64,000 nt of DNA from CAZQQU01 sp964595625. GTDB taxonomy: Bacteria > Bacteroidota > Bacteroidia > Flavobacteriales > Flavobacteriaceae. The notes below the pieces were generated by a model, which worked only from the letters and a program-made list of their open reading frames with translations, was not told the origin of the DNA and did not search any database. Numbering within the stretch: position 1 is the first letter of the stretch; every line of letters starts with the position of its first letter. The stretch covers positions 62,001 to 126,000 of the forward strand of contig CAZQQU010000005.1 of NCBI GenBank assembly GCA_964595625.1. Direction: 5' to 3'. A program made the position numbers and the translations under genes. Positions 45,779 through 55,200 of this stretch are shown here, in pieces.

Positions 45779-46295
45779 ATCAAAGAGCATAGGGCTAATC
45801 TTGGGAATTTTATGGGGAGGTACATCGCTTGCGCAAACCTATACCACCCAGGAATTGTGGTTGATGCCTTCCGAAGATTATGTAACGGAAAACACCCACC
45901 AAATCACGGCACGCGATTGGGATTTTGAAGTTCGGGTACTTGACCGGGTAGAATCACAAATCTACCAAGACAGTATAGAGACTCATAACCAACAGCTATG
46001 GGCTTCCCTAGAAAGCAAAGGGATAGCAGAGGCAGAAAAAAAATACTACCAAGAGTTTGAAAAAGAGAAGAAGCAAATACAACAAGCCGCTCAACTTAGT
46101 GAAAACCATGAATTTATTAACGGTATATACGGAAAATTAAAGCGCCAAGGACGCCTATCACAAACAGTGATTCAAAAAATGACCTATACTGAATACCGTT
46201 TTATGATTTACAGTTTTGACCGGTTGGGCAAGCAAAAAACCGAAATCCGGTTTATAGTAGATTTAAGAGATGGACAAATTCGATTGTTTAAGTAA
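45768..46295 (+). CDS. secreted protein of unknown function
   Basis: 175 residues. Signal peptide (about 1-22, ending SLAQ). The mature protein is charged, with a helical central part (about 65-120, AEKKYYQEFEKEKKQIQ) and a beta-rich end (YTEYRFMIYSFDRLG, IRFIVDLRDGQIRLF). The gene begins inside the 3' end of the S41 protease gene (overlap 11 bases). I do not recognise the family; coupling suggests it may be a partner or substrate of the protease. Confidence 0.75.
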   Translation: MVSKSKSIGLILGILWGGTSLAQTYTTQELWLMPSEDYVTENTHQITARDWDFEVRVLDRVESQIYQDSIETHNQQLWASLESKGIAEAEKKYYQEFEKEKKQIQQAAQLSENHEFINGIYGKLKRQGRLSQTVIQKMTYTEYRFMIYSFDRLGKQKTEIRFIVDLRDGQIRLFK

Positions 46296-46310
46296 TTTAG
46301 ATCATAGGCT

Positions 46311-47156
46311 ATGGATTCTTTTCTAAGCTATATTGAAACTATGCCCCTGTGGGGAAGATTTGTGTGGATTGTAGCTGTAGTCAGCCTTTTTTGGATTTTA
46401 GAAGGCTATTATTCTTTTGTAAAAACCCCGTACAACCGTTGGAAGCACGCCGGAACCAACTTTGTATTTTTATTATTTACCATCCTAATTAATATACTCT
46501 TCGGGATAGCCACCGCCAGTGTATTTATTTGGTTGGACCAATCCCAATTTGGATTTTTAAATTTCATAGAACTACCTACTTGGCTGGGTTTGTTACTGGC
46601 CGTTATGTGGTTAGACCTCATAGCTCAATATGTAGCGCATTATTTATTACACAAAGTTAAGTGGTTGTGGAAATTACACCTCGTTCATCATAGCGATACC
46701 CAGGTAGACGTAAGCACGGGTACGAGACACCACCCCTTAGATTATACTGTTCGTGAAACCTTTGCCCTGATTGCCATTGTATTGAGTGGTATGCCGGTAG
46801 CTTATTACCTCATTTATCGGTTGCTCAGTGTGTTTTTCACCTACTTCAATCATGCCAATATTTCGTTGGGTAAAATCGACAAAATCCTGGCTTATGTCAT
46901 CGTCACACCCGATATGCATAAGTTTCACCACCATTATCAAATGCCCTGGACCGATACTAATTTTGGAAATATATTTTCGTTTTGGGATCGCTTATTTGGT
47001 ACATGGGTCTATCAAGATCCCAACCAGGTGGTTTACGGATTAGATATTGTTGACCCCGATAAAGACCAAAATTTAGGCTATCAACTATCTCTCCCTTTTC
47101 GAAAAGAAATTGACTCCAACAAACCCGTTTATCCTTCTAAGGATTCTACTTCCTAA
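46311..47156 (+). CDS. sterol desaturase / fatty acid hydroxylase superfamily membrane protein
   Basis: 281 residues with at least four transmembrane helices. The diiron histidine clusters of the superfamily are present: HYLLH and HLVHHSD in the middle, HHPLD, and HKFHHHYQ near the C-terminus. Such enzymes hydroxylate or desaturate lipids (fatty acids, carotenoids, ether lipids). The substrate is not evident. The last 11 bases overlap the convergent elaA gene. Confidence 0.88.
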   Translation: MDSFLSYIETMPLWGRFVWIVAVVSLFWILEGYYSFVKTPYNRWKHAGTNFVFLLFTILINILFGIATASVFIWLDQSQFGFLNFIELPTWLGLLLAVMWLDLIAQYVAHYLLHKVKWLWKLHLVHHSDTQVDVSTGTRHHPLDYTVRETFALIAIVLSGMPVAYYLIYRLLSVFFTYFNHANISLGKIDKILAYVIVTPDMHKFHHHYQMPWTDTNFGNIFSFWDRLFGTWVYQDPNQVVYGLDIVDPDKDQNLGYQLSLPFRKEIDSNKPVYPSKDSTS

Positions 47157-47586
47157 GCATGGCTATATGAGGAATTCCATCTTCGAGATAGGGTTCTCCA
47201 AAAGTGATAAACCCATGCGCGGTGTAAAATTTTTCTAGGTACCGCTGGGCAGATATTTGAATGGTGGGTGTATTAAATTCTTTTTCTACCACCTCCACGG
47301 CTGCTTTCATCAATTGGTGTCCGTAACCAAATTGTCGAGCGCTTTGTTTTACAACCACCCTTCCTATACTTGCTTCCGCGAAATAATCGCCCGGGCGAAA
47401 AAGACGGGCATAAGCAAGGAGTTGACCATCCTGAAAACCCAGCAGATGTAACGCTTTTGAATCTTTCCCATCCACGTCTTGATAGACACAATCTTGCTCT
47501 ACCACAAATACTTCGCTTCGCAACTGCAACAGTGCATACAGTTCGTTTCGCGTGAGCTGGTCAAAGTTCTTTGTATAAAATTCCAT
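47146..47586 (-). CDS. elaA: GNAT acetyltransferase, ElaA family
   Basis: 146 residues. The start (LTRNELYALLQLRSEVFVVEQ) and the DVDGKDSKALHLLG segment are typical of ElaA, and the acetyl-CoA site is GRVVVKQSARQFGYGHQLM. Substrate unknown. Third gene of a leftward group purN, CDF transporter, elaA; its ATG shares one base with the stop of the transporter gene. Confidence 0.9.
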   Translation of the reverse strand: MEFYTKNFDQLTRNELYALLQLRSEVFVVEQDCVYQDVDGKDSKALHLLGFQDGQLLAYARLFRPGDYFAEASIGRVVVKQSARQFGYGHQLMKAAVEVVEKEFNTPTIQISAQRYLEKFYTAHGFITFGEPYLEDGIPHIAMLRK

Positions 47587-48494
47587 CAGTCTTGTACTAT
47601 TAAATCCTTGCTCTTTTCTATTTTATCGTATTCGGGTTGGATGTTTATGTGGTTAATTCCAAAATCTTGGAGTAAAATTTCTTTTACTTTTTCTAAATGC
47701 AAGTCAAACACGCTTAGAGTAATGTCATTTTCAAATTCCAAATGCGCTTCTAAGTGAATTTCATCTTCATTGACTTGCCAAATATGTATATGGTGGATAC
47801 TTTTAATACCGTCTAAAGCATTTATAGTTTTTGCTATTTCTTCTACTTTTAGTTCTTCAGGAGTAAAAAGCATCAATACGTGAAACGATTTGCGAAGTAA
47901 CCCATAACCCAAATAAATCAGGTACACCCCAATTATTAAAGTTAACACTCCATCTACCCACCACATTTGGTACCATTTCATTAGCAAACCACCCACTAAT
48001 ACCGCAAAAGAAGAAGCTAAATCAGAAAACATATGAAGATAAGCCGACTTCATATTCATATTCTTATCAGAATCTTTGCGAAGCAACAACATGCTAAACC
48101 CATCAATCGCAATTCCTAATAAAGCCATCCAAATAACAATATTACTGCTTATTTCTTGAGGTTCATAAAAGCGATTAATGGCTTCATAAATCAAATAAAG
48201 GGCAATTCCCACCAAACTAGCCGAATTGATAAAGGCCGCCATAATTTCGGCACGTTTAAACCCGAAAGTCCGTTTGTACGACGCTTTTTTTCGTACGGCT
48301 CGGTTAGCGATATAGGTAATTAGCAGGGAGATTACATCACTAAAATTGTGAAGTGTATCGGAGATCAACGCCAAACTTCCAGAAATTATACCCCCGATTA
48401 GCTGAGCCACCGTAAGCAGTAGGTTCAGCATAATGGTAAACAGCACTTTGGAGCTATTTACGTTAGTGGAATGAGAATGATGATGATGTCCCAT
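47586..48494 (-). CDS. cation diffusion facilitator (zinc/cobalt/cadmium exporter)
   Basis: 302 residues. His-rich start (GHHHHSHS), six transmembrane helices and a cytoplasmic C-terminal domain are the CDF plan. The metal-transport site appears as HNFSD (helix 2) and HMFSD (helix 5), consistent with a CzcD/ZitB-type zinc exporter. It lies 8 bases after purN and overlaps elaA by one base. Confidence 0.92.
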   Translation of the reverse strand: MGHHHHSHSTNVNSSKVLFTIMLNLLLTVAQLIGGIISGSLALISDTLHNFSDVISLLITYIANRAVRKKASYKRTFGFKRAEIMAAFINSASLVGIALYLIYEAINRFYEPQEISSNIVIWMALLGIAIDGFSMLLLRKDSDKNMNMKSAYLHMFSDLASSFAVLVGGLLMKWYQMWWVDGVLTLIIGVYLIYLGYGLLRKSFHVLMLFTPEELKVEEIAKTINALDGIKSIHHIHIWQVNEDEIHLEAHLEFENDITLSVFDLHLEKVKEILLQDFGINHINIQPEYDKIEKSKDLIVQD

Positions 48495-48502
48495 AGCATG
48501 AA

Positions 48503-49090
48503 TTACCGCACAGTTTTTACATTTTCTAAAATAGTTTTTTCAATGATAACGGGAAAATACTTTTGTTCCAATTCGGCAATCTTTTGAGCCACCGTTTCTG
48601 GACTGTCTTCCGGCAAAACAGCTACTGATTGCTGGAAAACGATGGCTCCTTCGTCATAATTCTGATTCACTTTGTGTATCGTAATCCCGGTTTCTGAAAC
48701 TCCAGCCGCTACAACAGCTCGATGAATATGCATCCCGTACATGCCTTTACCTCCAAACAGGGGTAATAAAGCCGGGTGGATGTTGAGTACCCTTTCGGGG
48801 AAATTTTTTAAAATAGACTCTGGAAATTTCCATAAAAAGCCGGCAAGGATGATCCAATCCACTTTATAGTGCTGTAAAATCTCCAAAACCCGTCCATTAT
48901 CATTCAAATCTTCATTAGAAAAGACCACCGTGGGTATATTATATTTTAGTGCGCGCTGAAGAACAACGGCATCAGGTTTATTACAAAAAACGGCGGCAAC
49001 AGCAATGGAGGGATGAGAGGTAAAATAACGGATAATATTCTCAGCATTAGTACCATTACCTGAAGCAAATATAGCCAGTTGTACCGTCAC
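48503..49090 (-). CDS. purN: phosphoribosylglycinamide formyltransferase
   Basis: 195 residues; start codon GTG at 49090, since no ATG fits. Formyl transfer to GAR in de novo purine synthesis. Motifs: FASGNGTNAENI at the N-terminus, LAGFLWKFPE, NIHPALLPLFGGKGMYG with the formyl-folate site His, and HKVNQNYDEGAIV with the catalytic Asp. Divergent from acpP. Confidence 0.94.
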   Translation of the reverse strand: MTVQLAIFASGNGTNAENIIRYFTSHPSIAVAAVFCNKPDAVVLQRALKYNIPTVVFSNEDLNDNGRVLEILQHYKVDWIILAGFLWKFPESILKNFPERVLNIHPALLPLFGGKGMYGMHIHRAVVAAGVSETGITIHKVNQNYDEGAIVFQQSVAVLPEDSPETVAQKIAELEQKYFPVIIEKTILENVKTVR

Positions 49091-49193
49091 AAGGAAACAA
49101 ATTAAGGGTTAAAATATACACTGCAAATTTAAAAGAATTTATCGTAGTTAATTTTTAATTTCCTATCTTAGACCACATTTTAAATCTAAAACA

Positions 49194-49222
49194 TTGTTTT
49201 ATTCTAAAATATTTTAATTTTG
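49194..49222 (+). promoter_or_regulatory. candidate promoter for acpP
   Basis: TTG at 49194-49196 and TAATTTTG at 49215-49222 (exact TAnnTTTG) are 18 bases apart, matching the Bacteroidota -33/-7 pattern. The acpP ATG is 29 bases downstream. Confidence 0.55.
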
Positions 49223-49251
49223 CCACTTGATTAATTTTAAATATTTATATC

Positions 49252-49485
49252 ATGTCAGACATTGCATCAAGAGTAAAAGCCATTATCGTTGACAAATTAG
49301 GCGTTGACGAAAACGAAGTTGTTAACGAAGCAAGCTTCACTAACGATCTAGGAGCAGATTCTTTAGACACAGTAGAACTAATTATGGAGTTTGAAAAAGA
49401 ATTTGATATCCAAATCCCTGATGACCAAGCAGAAAACATCGCTACTGTAGGTCAGGCCATCGCATATATAGAAAACGCAAAATAA
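49252..49485 (+). CDS. acpP: acyl carrier protein
   Basis: 77 residues, acidic, helical. The phosphopantetheine attachment Ser is S37 in LGADSLDTVELIM. Carries growing acyl chains for the type II fatty acid synthase. Thirteen bases before fabF, the usual pairing. Confidence 0.97.
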   Translation: MSDIASRVKAIIVDKLGVDENEVVNEASFTNDLGADSLDTVELIMEFEKEFDIQIPDDQAENIATVGQAIAYIENAK

Positions 49486-49498
49486 GAATTTCATTTAC

Positions 49499-50749
49499 AT
49501 GAAAATAAGGAGAGTTGTAGTAACCGGATTGGGTGCGCTTACTCCCATAGGCAATAACATTCCCGAATATTGGGAAGGGCTTAAGAGTGGACGTAGCGGT
49601 TCTGCTCCTATCACTTATTTTGACACCGAAAAGTTTAAGACCAAGTTTGCCTGTGAAGTCAAAAATTTTGATCCGCTGGATTATTTTGACCGCAAAGAAG
49701 TTCGCAAGTTAGATCGGTTTGCCCAATACGCCTTAGTAGCTTCAGACGAGGCCATCACTGATTCAGGAATGGTTATCGATCAGTTAGACAAGTTCCGTAT
49801 AGGTGTCATTTGGGGGGCCGGTATTGGTGGGTTAGAAACCTTCCAAGACGAAGTACTCAACTTTGCTGCAGGCGACGGAACTCCTCGCTTTAATCCCTTT
49901 TTTATCCCCAAAATGATTGCGGATATAGCCCCCGGGCATATCTCCATGAAACACGGATTTATGGGACCCAATTACACCACCGTGTCTGCTTGTGCCTCCT
50001 CGGCCAATGCGCTGATCGATGCTTTGAATTACATCCGATTGGGCTACTGCGATATCATCGTAACCGGAGGTTCAGAAGCGGCGGTAACCATTGCTGGTAT
50101 GGGAGGTTTTAATGCGATGCACGCTCTCTCAACTCGAAATGAAAGCCCTGAAACCGCTTCACGACCTTTTGATGCAACCCGAGATGGGTTTGTTTTAGGA
50201 GAAGGTGCCGGCGCTTTGATTTTGGAGGAGTACGAACACGCTGTTAAACGAGGAGCTAAAATTTACGCTGAAGTAATAGGAGGAGGTATGTCAAGCGATG
50301 CTTATCACCTAACTGCCCCACACCCGGAAGGTATTGGGGTAGAACGTGTGATGCTGAATTGCTTAAACGACGCCGGTATTCAACCTACCGAGGTGGATGC
50401 CATTAATACCCACGGAACCTCCACCCCTTTAGGTGATGTTGCCGAGTTAAAAGCTATTACCAAAGTTTTTGGCGACCACGCCAAAAACATCAATATCAAT
50501 TCTACCAAGTCAATGACCGGACACCTCTTAGGTGCAGCTGGTGCGATTGAAGCTATAGCCTCCATTTTGGCTATTCAACACAGCTTAATTCCACCGACTA
50601 TCAATCATACCACGGTAGATGAAAATATTGATCCCTCTCTGAACTTAACCCTTAACGTGGCGCAGCAGAGAGAAGTAACTGTTGCTTTGAGTAATACCTT
50701 TGGATTTGGTGGACATAACGCCAGTTTGCTTTTCAAAAAGATGACCTAA
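49499..50749 (+). CDS. fabF: beta-ketoacyl-ACP synthase II
   Basis: 416 residues. Elongating condensing enzyme of fatty acid synthesis. Catalytic Cys in VSACASSANAL, and the two active-site His in NTHGTSTPLGD and STKSMTGHLLGAAG. C-terminal NTFGFGGHNASLLF is typical. Between acpP and rnc, a common Bacteroidota order. Confidence 0.97.
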   Translation: MKIRRVVVTGLGALTPIGNNIPEYWEGLKSGRSGSAPITYFDTEKFKTKFACEVKNFDPLDYFDRKEVRKLDRFAQYALVASDEAITDSGMVIDQLDKFRIGVIWGAGIGGLETFQDEVLNFAAGDGTPRFNPFFIPKMIADIAPGHISMKHGFMGPNYTTVSACASSANALIDALNYIRLGYCDIIVTGGSEAAVTIAGMGGFNAMHALSTRNESPETASRPFDATRDGFVLGEGAGALILEEYEHAVKRGAKIYAEVIGGGMSSDAYHLTAPHPEGIGVERVMLNCLNDAGIQPTEVDAINTHGTSTPLGDVAELKAITKVFGDHAKNININSTKSMTGHLLGAAGAIEAIASILAIQHSLIPPTINHTTVDENIDPSLNLTLNVAQQREVTVALSNTFGFGGHNASLLFKKMT

Positions 50750-50755
50750 ACCTAA

Positions 50756-51499
50756 ATGAGTACATTTAGAAACATATTTCATTCCCGTGCTTCCACGCAC
50801 GGGATTTTTTTTAAAGAATTAAAAAAATTATTGGGGTTTAACCCCAAAGACATAAAAATTTACGAAATGGCCTTTATTCACCGCTCGGCCAATTTGAAAG
50901 GTGAAAATGGCCAATTAATTAACTACGAGCGACTCGAGTTTTTAGGCGATGCAATGCTGGGTGCGGTGATTGCCGCTCACTTGTTTGAAAAAGTACCTTC
51001 TGGAGACGAAGGCTACCTTACTAAAATGCGTTCTAAAGTGGTGAGCCGAGAACACCTGAACGAATTAGGAAGAGACCTGGATTTAATTCGTTTTGTAAAG
51101 ACCAATGTGCCTTCGGAACACTTTGGCAGTAACATACATGGCAACCTATTTGAAGCTCTAATCGGTGCCATCTACGAAGACCGAGGATACGCCTATTGCC
51201 AAAAATTTATCCACAAACGAGTCATTAAACCCTATGTGGATATTGCCAAATTAGAGGGCAAAATTACCAGTTATAAAAGTTTAGTAATCGAATGGTGCCA
51301 AAAAAACAAACTGTTTTTCGAATTTGTGGTTTATGAAGATACCGGTAAAGAAAATGTAAAACACTTTGCTGTCAAGCTAAAAATTAATAACGAAATTGTA
51401 GCTAAAGCTCGAGAAACTTCTAAGAAAAAAGCCGAGGAAAGAGCTGCCAAAAGAGCCTACTACAAAATGCAAAACATTATCGGTAAAGAGCCCCATTAA
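50756..51499 (+). CDS. rnc: ribonuclease III
   Basis: 247 residues. Cleaves double-stranded RNA in rRNA and mRNA processing. The RNase III signature is NYERLEFLGDAMLG with catalytic acidic residues, the second acidic site in NLFEALIGAIYED, and a C-terminal double-stranded RNA-binding domain (about 170-240, KVTSYKS-like start, KKKAEERAAKRAYYKM end). Six bases after fabF. Confidence 0.96.
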   Translation: MSTFRNIFHSRASTHGIFFKELKKLLGFNPKDIKIYEMAFIHRSANLKGENGQLINYERLEFLGDAMLGAVIAAHLFEKVPSGDEGYLTKMRSKVVSREHLNELGRDLDLIRFVKTNVPSEHFGSNIHGNLFEALIGAIYEDRGYAYCQKFIHKRVIKPYVDIAKLEGKITSYKSLVIEWCQKNKLFFEFVVYEDTGKENVKHFAVKLKINNEIVAKARETSKKKAEERAAKRAYYKMQNIIGKEPH

Positions 51500-51570
51500 A
51501 CCCGAAAAATTAACCTCTTGGTAACCTTACTTTCGTAGAAGTATTATACCTTTACGGCTGTTCTTAACCT

Positions 51571-52047
51571 ATGGCTGTAAAAAAATACATATTAGATTCG
51601 GTAGCTGATGAGGAAGATGTATTGTTATTCGTTATCCATGCTACCTTGGAAAATTACCGAATGGCTTATTTCCTCAACAAACATCTACCCGTTTTTTTAG
51701 CACAGCAAGAAGAACCTCATATCATTAAGCAGGCAGCATATGAATCTAACTTCATACTTTACAAATACAAAGACTCCAACACCCAAGATAAATTTTATTT
51801 AGTCAATAATGCTACCGATATTCAAACTGCTCCCCAAGGAGCTATTTTTGAATCCGGAGCCTTGGGAAAAATATACTTAGTAAACGAATTAAAAAAAGCT
51901 GACTATTTCTTTAAAATCCTCACGGAAGATTCGGAATACTACCGCGATAGCTTTTTAACCAAGATTCAATCCATACCCGGCGTAATCACCGCCTATGAAA
52001 CCGATTATGAATCGCTGAAATCAAAAAACAACTTATTATTTGAATGA
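51571..52047 (+). CDS. IPExxxVDY family protein
   Basis: 158 residues, no signal peptide. The family name motif occurs in variant form near the C-terminus (IPGVITAYETDYESLKSKNNLLF). Members are confined mostly to Bacteroidota and lie between rnc and pyk, as here; function unknown. The last four bases overlap the pyk start (ATGA), so it is translationally coupled to pyruvate kinase. Confidence 0.85.
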   Translation: MAVKKYILDSVADEEDVLLFVIHATLENYRMAYFLNKHLPVFLAQQEEPHIIKQAAYESNFILYKYKDSNTQDKFYLVNNATDIQTAPQGAIFESGALGKIYLVNELKKADYFFKILTEDSEYYRDSFLTKIQSIPGVITAYETDYESLKSKNNLLFE

Positions 52048-53474
52048 CACCAGAAATTAAAAAAACTAAAATTGTAGCAACGATTGGTCCGGCTACGGCC
52101 AGTGAAGAAACTCTCAAACAAATGCTTTTAGCCGGTGTAGATGTGTTTCGAGTTAATTTTTCTCACGCACAGTACTCGGATGTGAAAGAACGGATTGCCA
52201 CCATCCGAAAAATTGGAAAATCCATTGATCGAGTACCGGCTATTTTAGCCGATTTGCAAGGCCCTAAACTTCGTATTGGAAATATGAAAGAAGAGGTCGT
52301 CTTAAAAAAAGGCGACCAAATCAAATTTGTAACCGGGGCTGAGTTTGAAGGAACCGCCCAACAAGTCTATTTAAATTACCAACAATTCCCCCAGGATGTA
52401 AAAGTAGGAGAGCACATCCTACTAGATGATGGAAAACTCATTTTTAAGGTAACTCAAACCGACCATGTCCAAGAAGTTATTGCTGAGGTGATTCAAGGAG
52501 GGCCTTTACGCTCCAAAAAAGGAGTCAACCTCCCCGATACCCACGTTTCCCTTCCGGCTCTGACCGAAAAAGATAAAAAAGACGTATTGTTTGCCATTAA
52601 ACAACAAGTGGACTGGATTGCCCTTTCCTTCGTACGCAATGCCCAAGATTTAAAAGATTTACACCAACTCATTAAAAACCATTCGGACTACAAAATTCCA
52701 GTAATTGCCAAAATCGAAAAACCCGAAGCGGTAAAAAACATCTCGGAAGTGATCAAATATTGCGACGGTTTGATGGTTGCTCGTGGAGATTTAGGTGTTG
52801 AAATTCCTGCCAATGAAGTTCCCTTGATTCAAAAAGAATTGGTTTTATTGGCCAAAAATCACCGCATTCCGGTGATTATTGCCACTCAAATGATGGAATC
52901 TATGATAACTGGTTTAACTCCTACACGAGCAGAGGTAAACGACGTGGCCAATTCGGTAATGGATGGGGCCGATGCGGTGATGCTTTCCGGGGAAACCTCC
53001 GTAGGTAATTATCCTGTTGAAGTAGTCAAAACCATGTCTAAAATTTTACTTTCTGTAGAAAATTCTCCTTTGATTCGCGTTCCGCAGTCACCTCCCCAGA
53101 TAAAAACCCCTCGGTATATCACCAAATCGGTTTGTTATCATGCTGCCCTAATGGCCAATGAAATAGAAGCCAAAGCCATTTGTACTTTAACCAATAGTGG
53201 GTACACAGCATTTCAAATATCGGCGTGGAGACCCAATGCCCATATTTTGGTTTTTAGTTCTAACGAAAAAATAATTGGCCGTATGAATTTACTGTGGGGC
53301 GTTCGTGCATTTTATTACAACAAGTATGTGAGTACCGACGACACCATAACCGATGTTAATCAAATTGCCTTAGAAAAAGGCTTGGTAAAAGAAGGGGATT
53401 ACTTAATAAATCTGGCTTCGATGCCTATACAAGATAAAGGCATGGTGAATACCCTGCGGGTTTCCCAGGTGTAG
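52044..53474 (+). CDS. pyk: pyruvate kinase
   Basis: 476 residues. Final step of glycolysis, phosphoenolpyruvate to pyruvate. Family blocks: TIGPATAS, RVNFSH, ILADLQGPKLRIG, the signature IPVIAKIEKPEAVKNI with catalytic Lys, MVARGDLGVE and MLSGETSVGNYPVE. Complete. Starts inside the stop of the preceding gene. Confidence 0.97.
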   Translation: MTPEIKKTKIVATIGPATASEETLKQMLLAGVDVFRVNFSHAQYSDVKERIATIRKIGKSIDRVPAILADLQGPKLRIGNMKEEVVLKKGDQIKFVTGAEFEGTAQQVYLNYQQFPQDVKVGEHILLDDGKLIFKVTQTDHVQEVIAEVIQGGPLRSKKGVNLPDTHVSLPALTEKDKKDVLFAIKQQVDWIALSFVRNAQDLKDLHQLIKNHSDYKIPVIAKIEKPEAVKNISEVIKYCDGLMVARGDLGVEIPANEVPLIQKELVLLAKNHRIPVIIATQMMESMITGLTPTRAEVNDVANSVMDGADAVMLSGETSVGNYPVEVVKTMSKILLSVENSPLIRVPQSPPQIKTPRYITKSVCYHAALMANEIEAKAICTLTNSGYTAFQISAWRPNAHILVFSSNEKIIGRMNLLWGVRAFYYNKYVSTDDTITDVNQIALEKGLVKEGDYLINLASMPIQDKGMVNTLRVSQV

Positions 53475-53483
53475 ACCCTGGTA

Positions 53484-54062
53484 TTACTCGCCGTATTTAT
53501 CTATGAGAGCATTCGCTAATCGATAGGTGTGTTCTACACGTTGCTGTAACGGACTTACTTCTTTTTTCAAATAATTGACCGAGTTAAAATTTAAAACAAT
53601 AAAACCTTCGTATTGCGGGTTGTAGATAAACATGCGATATAACATACGCTGGTGACAAATGTAATTATCTCCGGTTTCACTGATTTGATATACCGGACTT
53701 TCTGGGGTGTGTGCCTCTCGGTATCGTTTAATTTCACTTATAATAGCTTCCTGACTCATCGAACCGCTATTAATCACTACAGAATATTTTGTTCCGTCTT
53801 GCAAACGTATTTCGGTAAAACAAGCATTGGACGAGTCGCCTTGGGATACATTTTTAGCAGGAAGTTCTAATAAATCCGCTATTTCAGCAGCCGTCAGCAA
53901 CGGACAGTCATTTTTAGTGGTTGAAAACAAACGGCTATAGTTGGCTTTTTGAACTAATTCGACTCCGTCTTCCACTATGGAATTACTGGATTTCTCTTCA
54001 TTTTTAGACTGACATGCAACAAAAAAAGCTACCACCCAAAGTATATATCCTACATTTTTCAT
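53484..54062 (-). CDS. lipoprotein of unknown function
   Basis: 192 residues. Lipoprotein signal with lipobox FFVAC (Cys16). The mature part has three further Cys (in NDCPLLTAAE, NACFTEIR and NYICHQRM) and alternates helices and strands; TAAEIADLLELPAKNV is a recognisable amphipathic helix. I do not recognise a named family with confidence. Convergent with pyk, nine bases between stops. Confidence 0.75.
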   Translation of the reverse strand: MKNVGYILWVVAFFVACQSKNEEKSSNSIVEDGVELVQKANYSRLFSTTKNDCPLLTAAEIADLLELPAKNVSQGDSSNACFTEIRLQDGTKYSVVINSGSMSQEAIISEIKRYREAHTPESPVYQISETGDNYICHQRMLYRMFIYNPQYEGFIVLNFNSVNYLKKEVSPLQQRVEHTYRLANALIDKYGE

Positions 54063-54310
54063 AGTATCAACAAATCAAAATATAAAAATTAACACAAATG
54101 TAACTATATTTTTTTAAAAGAAATTTATGTGAAACTCTAAAAACACAAACAATTGACAGTAAGACGCCTACATAATAATGCAGTCTCTTAACAATTACAT
54201 TTATCACAACAATACGCTCTTAAAGTTAAAATTTTTAGGGGTAATTTTATTCGATAAACTATAAATACTAAAAAAAATAATATCTTAGCAGACTAATTTT
54301 GCAGAACTAA
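54063..54310. other. AT-rich gap without a gene
   Basis: About 250 bases between a divergent pair. No open frame or RNA signature was recognised; it presumably holds promoters for the lipoprotein and the short proline-rich protein. Confidence 0.4.
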
Positions 54311-54523
54311 TTGAACATAAAAGTGAAAAGACTCCCCTTATATCTACTTTTATTGAGTTACGGTATTTCCTTTACCCAAGGCTCAGACACGCCTCCTCCA
54401 CCACCACCCAATGATTTTCCTATGCCCGAAGGATCTATAGACAGCCAAATTCTTTTTTTATTGCTGGCCGGTTTGGTATTGGGTGCATACTATCTGCGCA
54501 ACCGTAAAAAAGTACACAGTTAG
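54311..54523 (+). CDS. small secreted proline-rich protein with C-terminal membrane anchor
   Basis: About 66-70 residues with a non-ATG start: TTG at 54311 or, more likely, GTG at 54323, giving a signal peptide (LPLYLLLLSYGISFTQG). Then a run of six prolines (TPPPPPPNDFP), a short acidic segment, one transmembrane helix (about 47-62) and a basic tail (RNRKKVHS). This layout is shared by many short Flavobacteria proteins. Overlaps ribE by four bases at the 3' ends. Function unknown. Confidence 0.6.
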   Translation: MNIKVKRLPLYLLLLSYGISFTQGSDTPPPPPPNDFPMPEGSIDSQILFLLLAGLVLGAYYLRNRKKVHS

Positions 54524-55104
54524 TTTTCCAACAATCGTTTTACATACTTACCAATCAAGTCAAATTCTAAGTTGACGGTATCTCCCACTTGTAGGTATTG
54601 AAATGTGGTATGCTGCCAGGTATAAGGAATCACCGCCACACTAAATTGGTTTTTCTGGGAGTTAATCACGGTCAAACTCACGCCATTTACTGTTATCGAC
54701 CCTTTTTCGATGGTAACATTATGCTGGGAAGCATCGTATTCAAAAGTAAACAGGGTACTTCCTGCTTCCGGTTCTACCGACACACAGACCCCTGTTTGAT
54801 CCACATGCCCCTGCACCAGATGCCCATCCAACCGATTGCCCAAACGCATCCCACGTTCTAGGTTTACAAAATCACCCACTTGAAGTTGACCTAAATTACT
54901 TTTGCGCAAAGTCTCTTGTATGGCTGTGACCGTATATTGGTTGGCATCTACTGCTACAACTGTCAAACACACCCCGTTATGAGACACGCTTTGGTCGGGT
55001 TTTAATTCGTGAGCAAAGTCACAAATCACTGTCAGATGGACATTTCCACCGTCGGGCTGTGTGGAAATCACCTTTCCTATGTTTTCTATGATTCCGGTAA
55101 ACAT
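54520..55104 (-). CDS. ribE: riboflavin synthase alpha chain
   Basis: 194 residues. Joins two molecules of dimethyl-ribityllumazine to riboflavin. Two lumazine-binding repeats: MFTGIIENIGKV with HNGVCLTVV, and GHLVQGHVDQTG with VNGVSLTV, the hallmark of the enzyme. Divergent from pdxA. Confidence 0.96.
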   Translation of the reverse strand: MFTGIIENIGKVISTQPDGGNVHLTVICDFAHELKPDQSVSHNGVCLTVVAVDANQYTVTAIQETLRKSNLGQLQVGDFVNLERGMRLGNRLDGHLVQGHVDQTGVCVSVEPEAGSTLFTFEYDASQHNVTIEKGSITVNGVSLTVINSQKNQFSVAVIPYTWQHTTFQYLQVGDTVNLEFDLIGKYVKRLLEN

Positions 55105-55200
55105 ATTGCTGAGAAATACTTAATTTTGTTTCGGGTAATGGAACTACAAAATTACACTAAAATTTGAACCCGCACCATTTCCCTCTAGATTAGTACAGCT

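Noticed and set aside
53465..53481. CCAGG/CCTGG hairpin at the pyk stop
   Set aside because: Five base pairs only, overlapping the stop codon, with no T tract; too weak to call a terminator.
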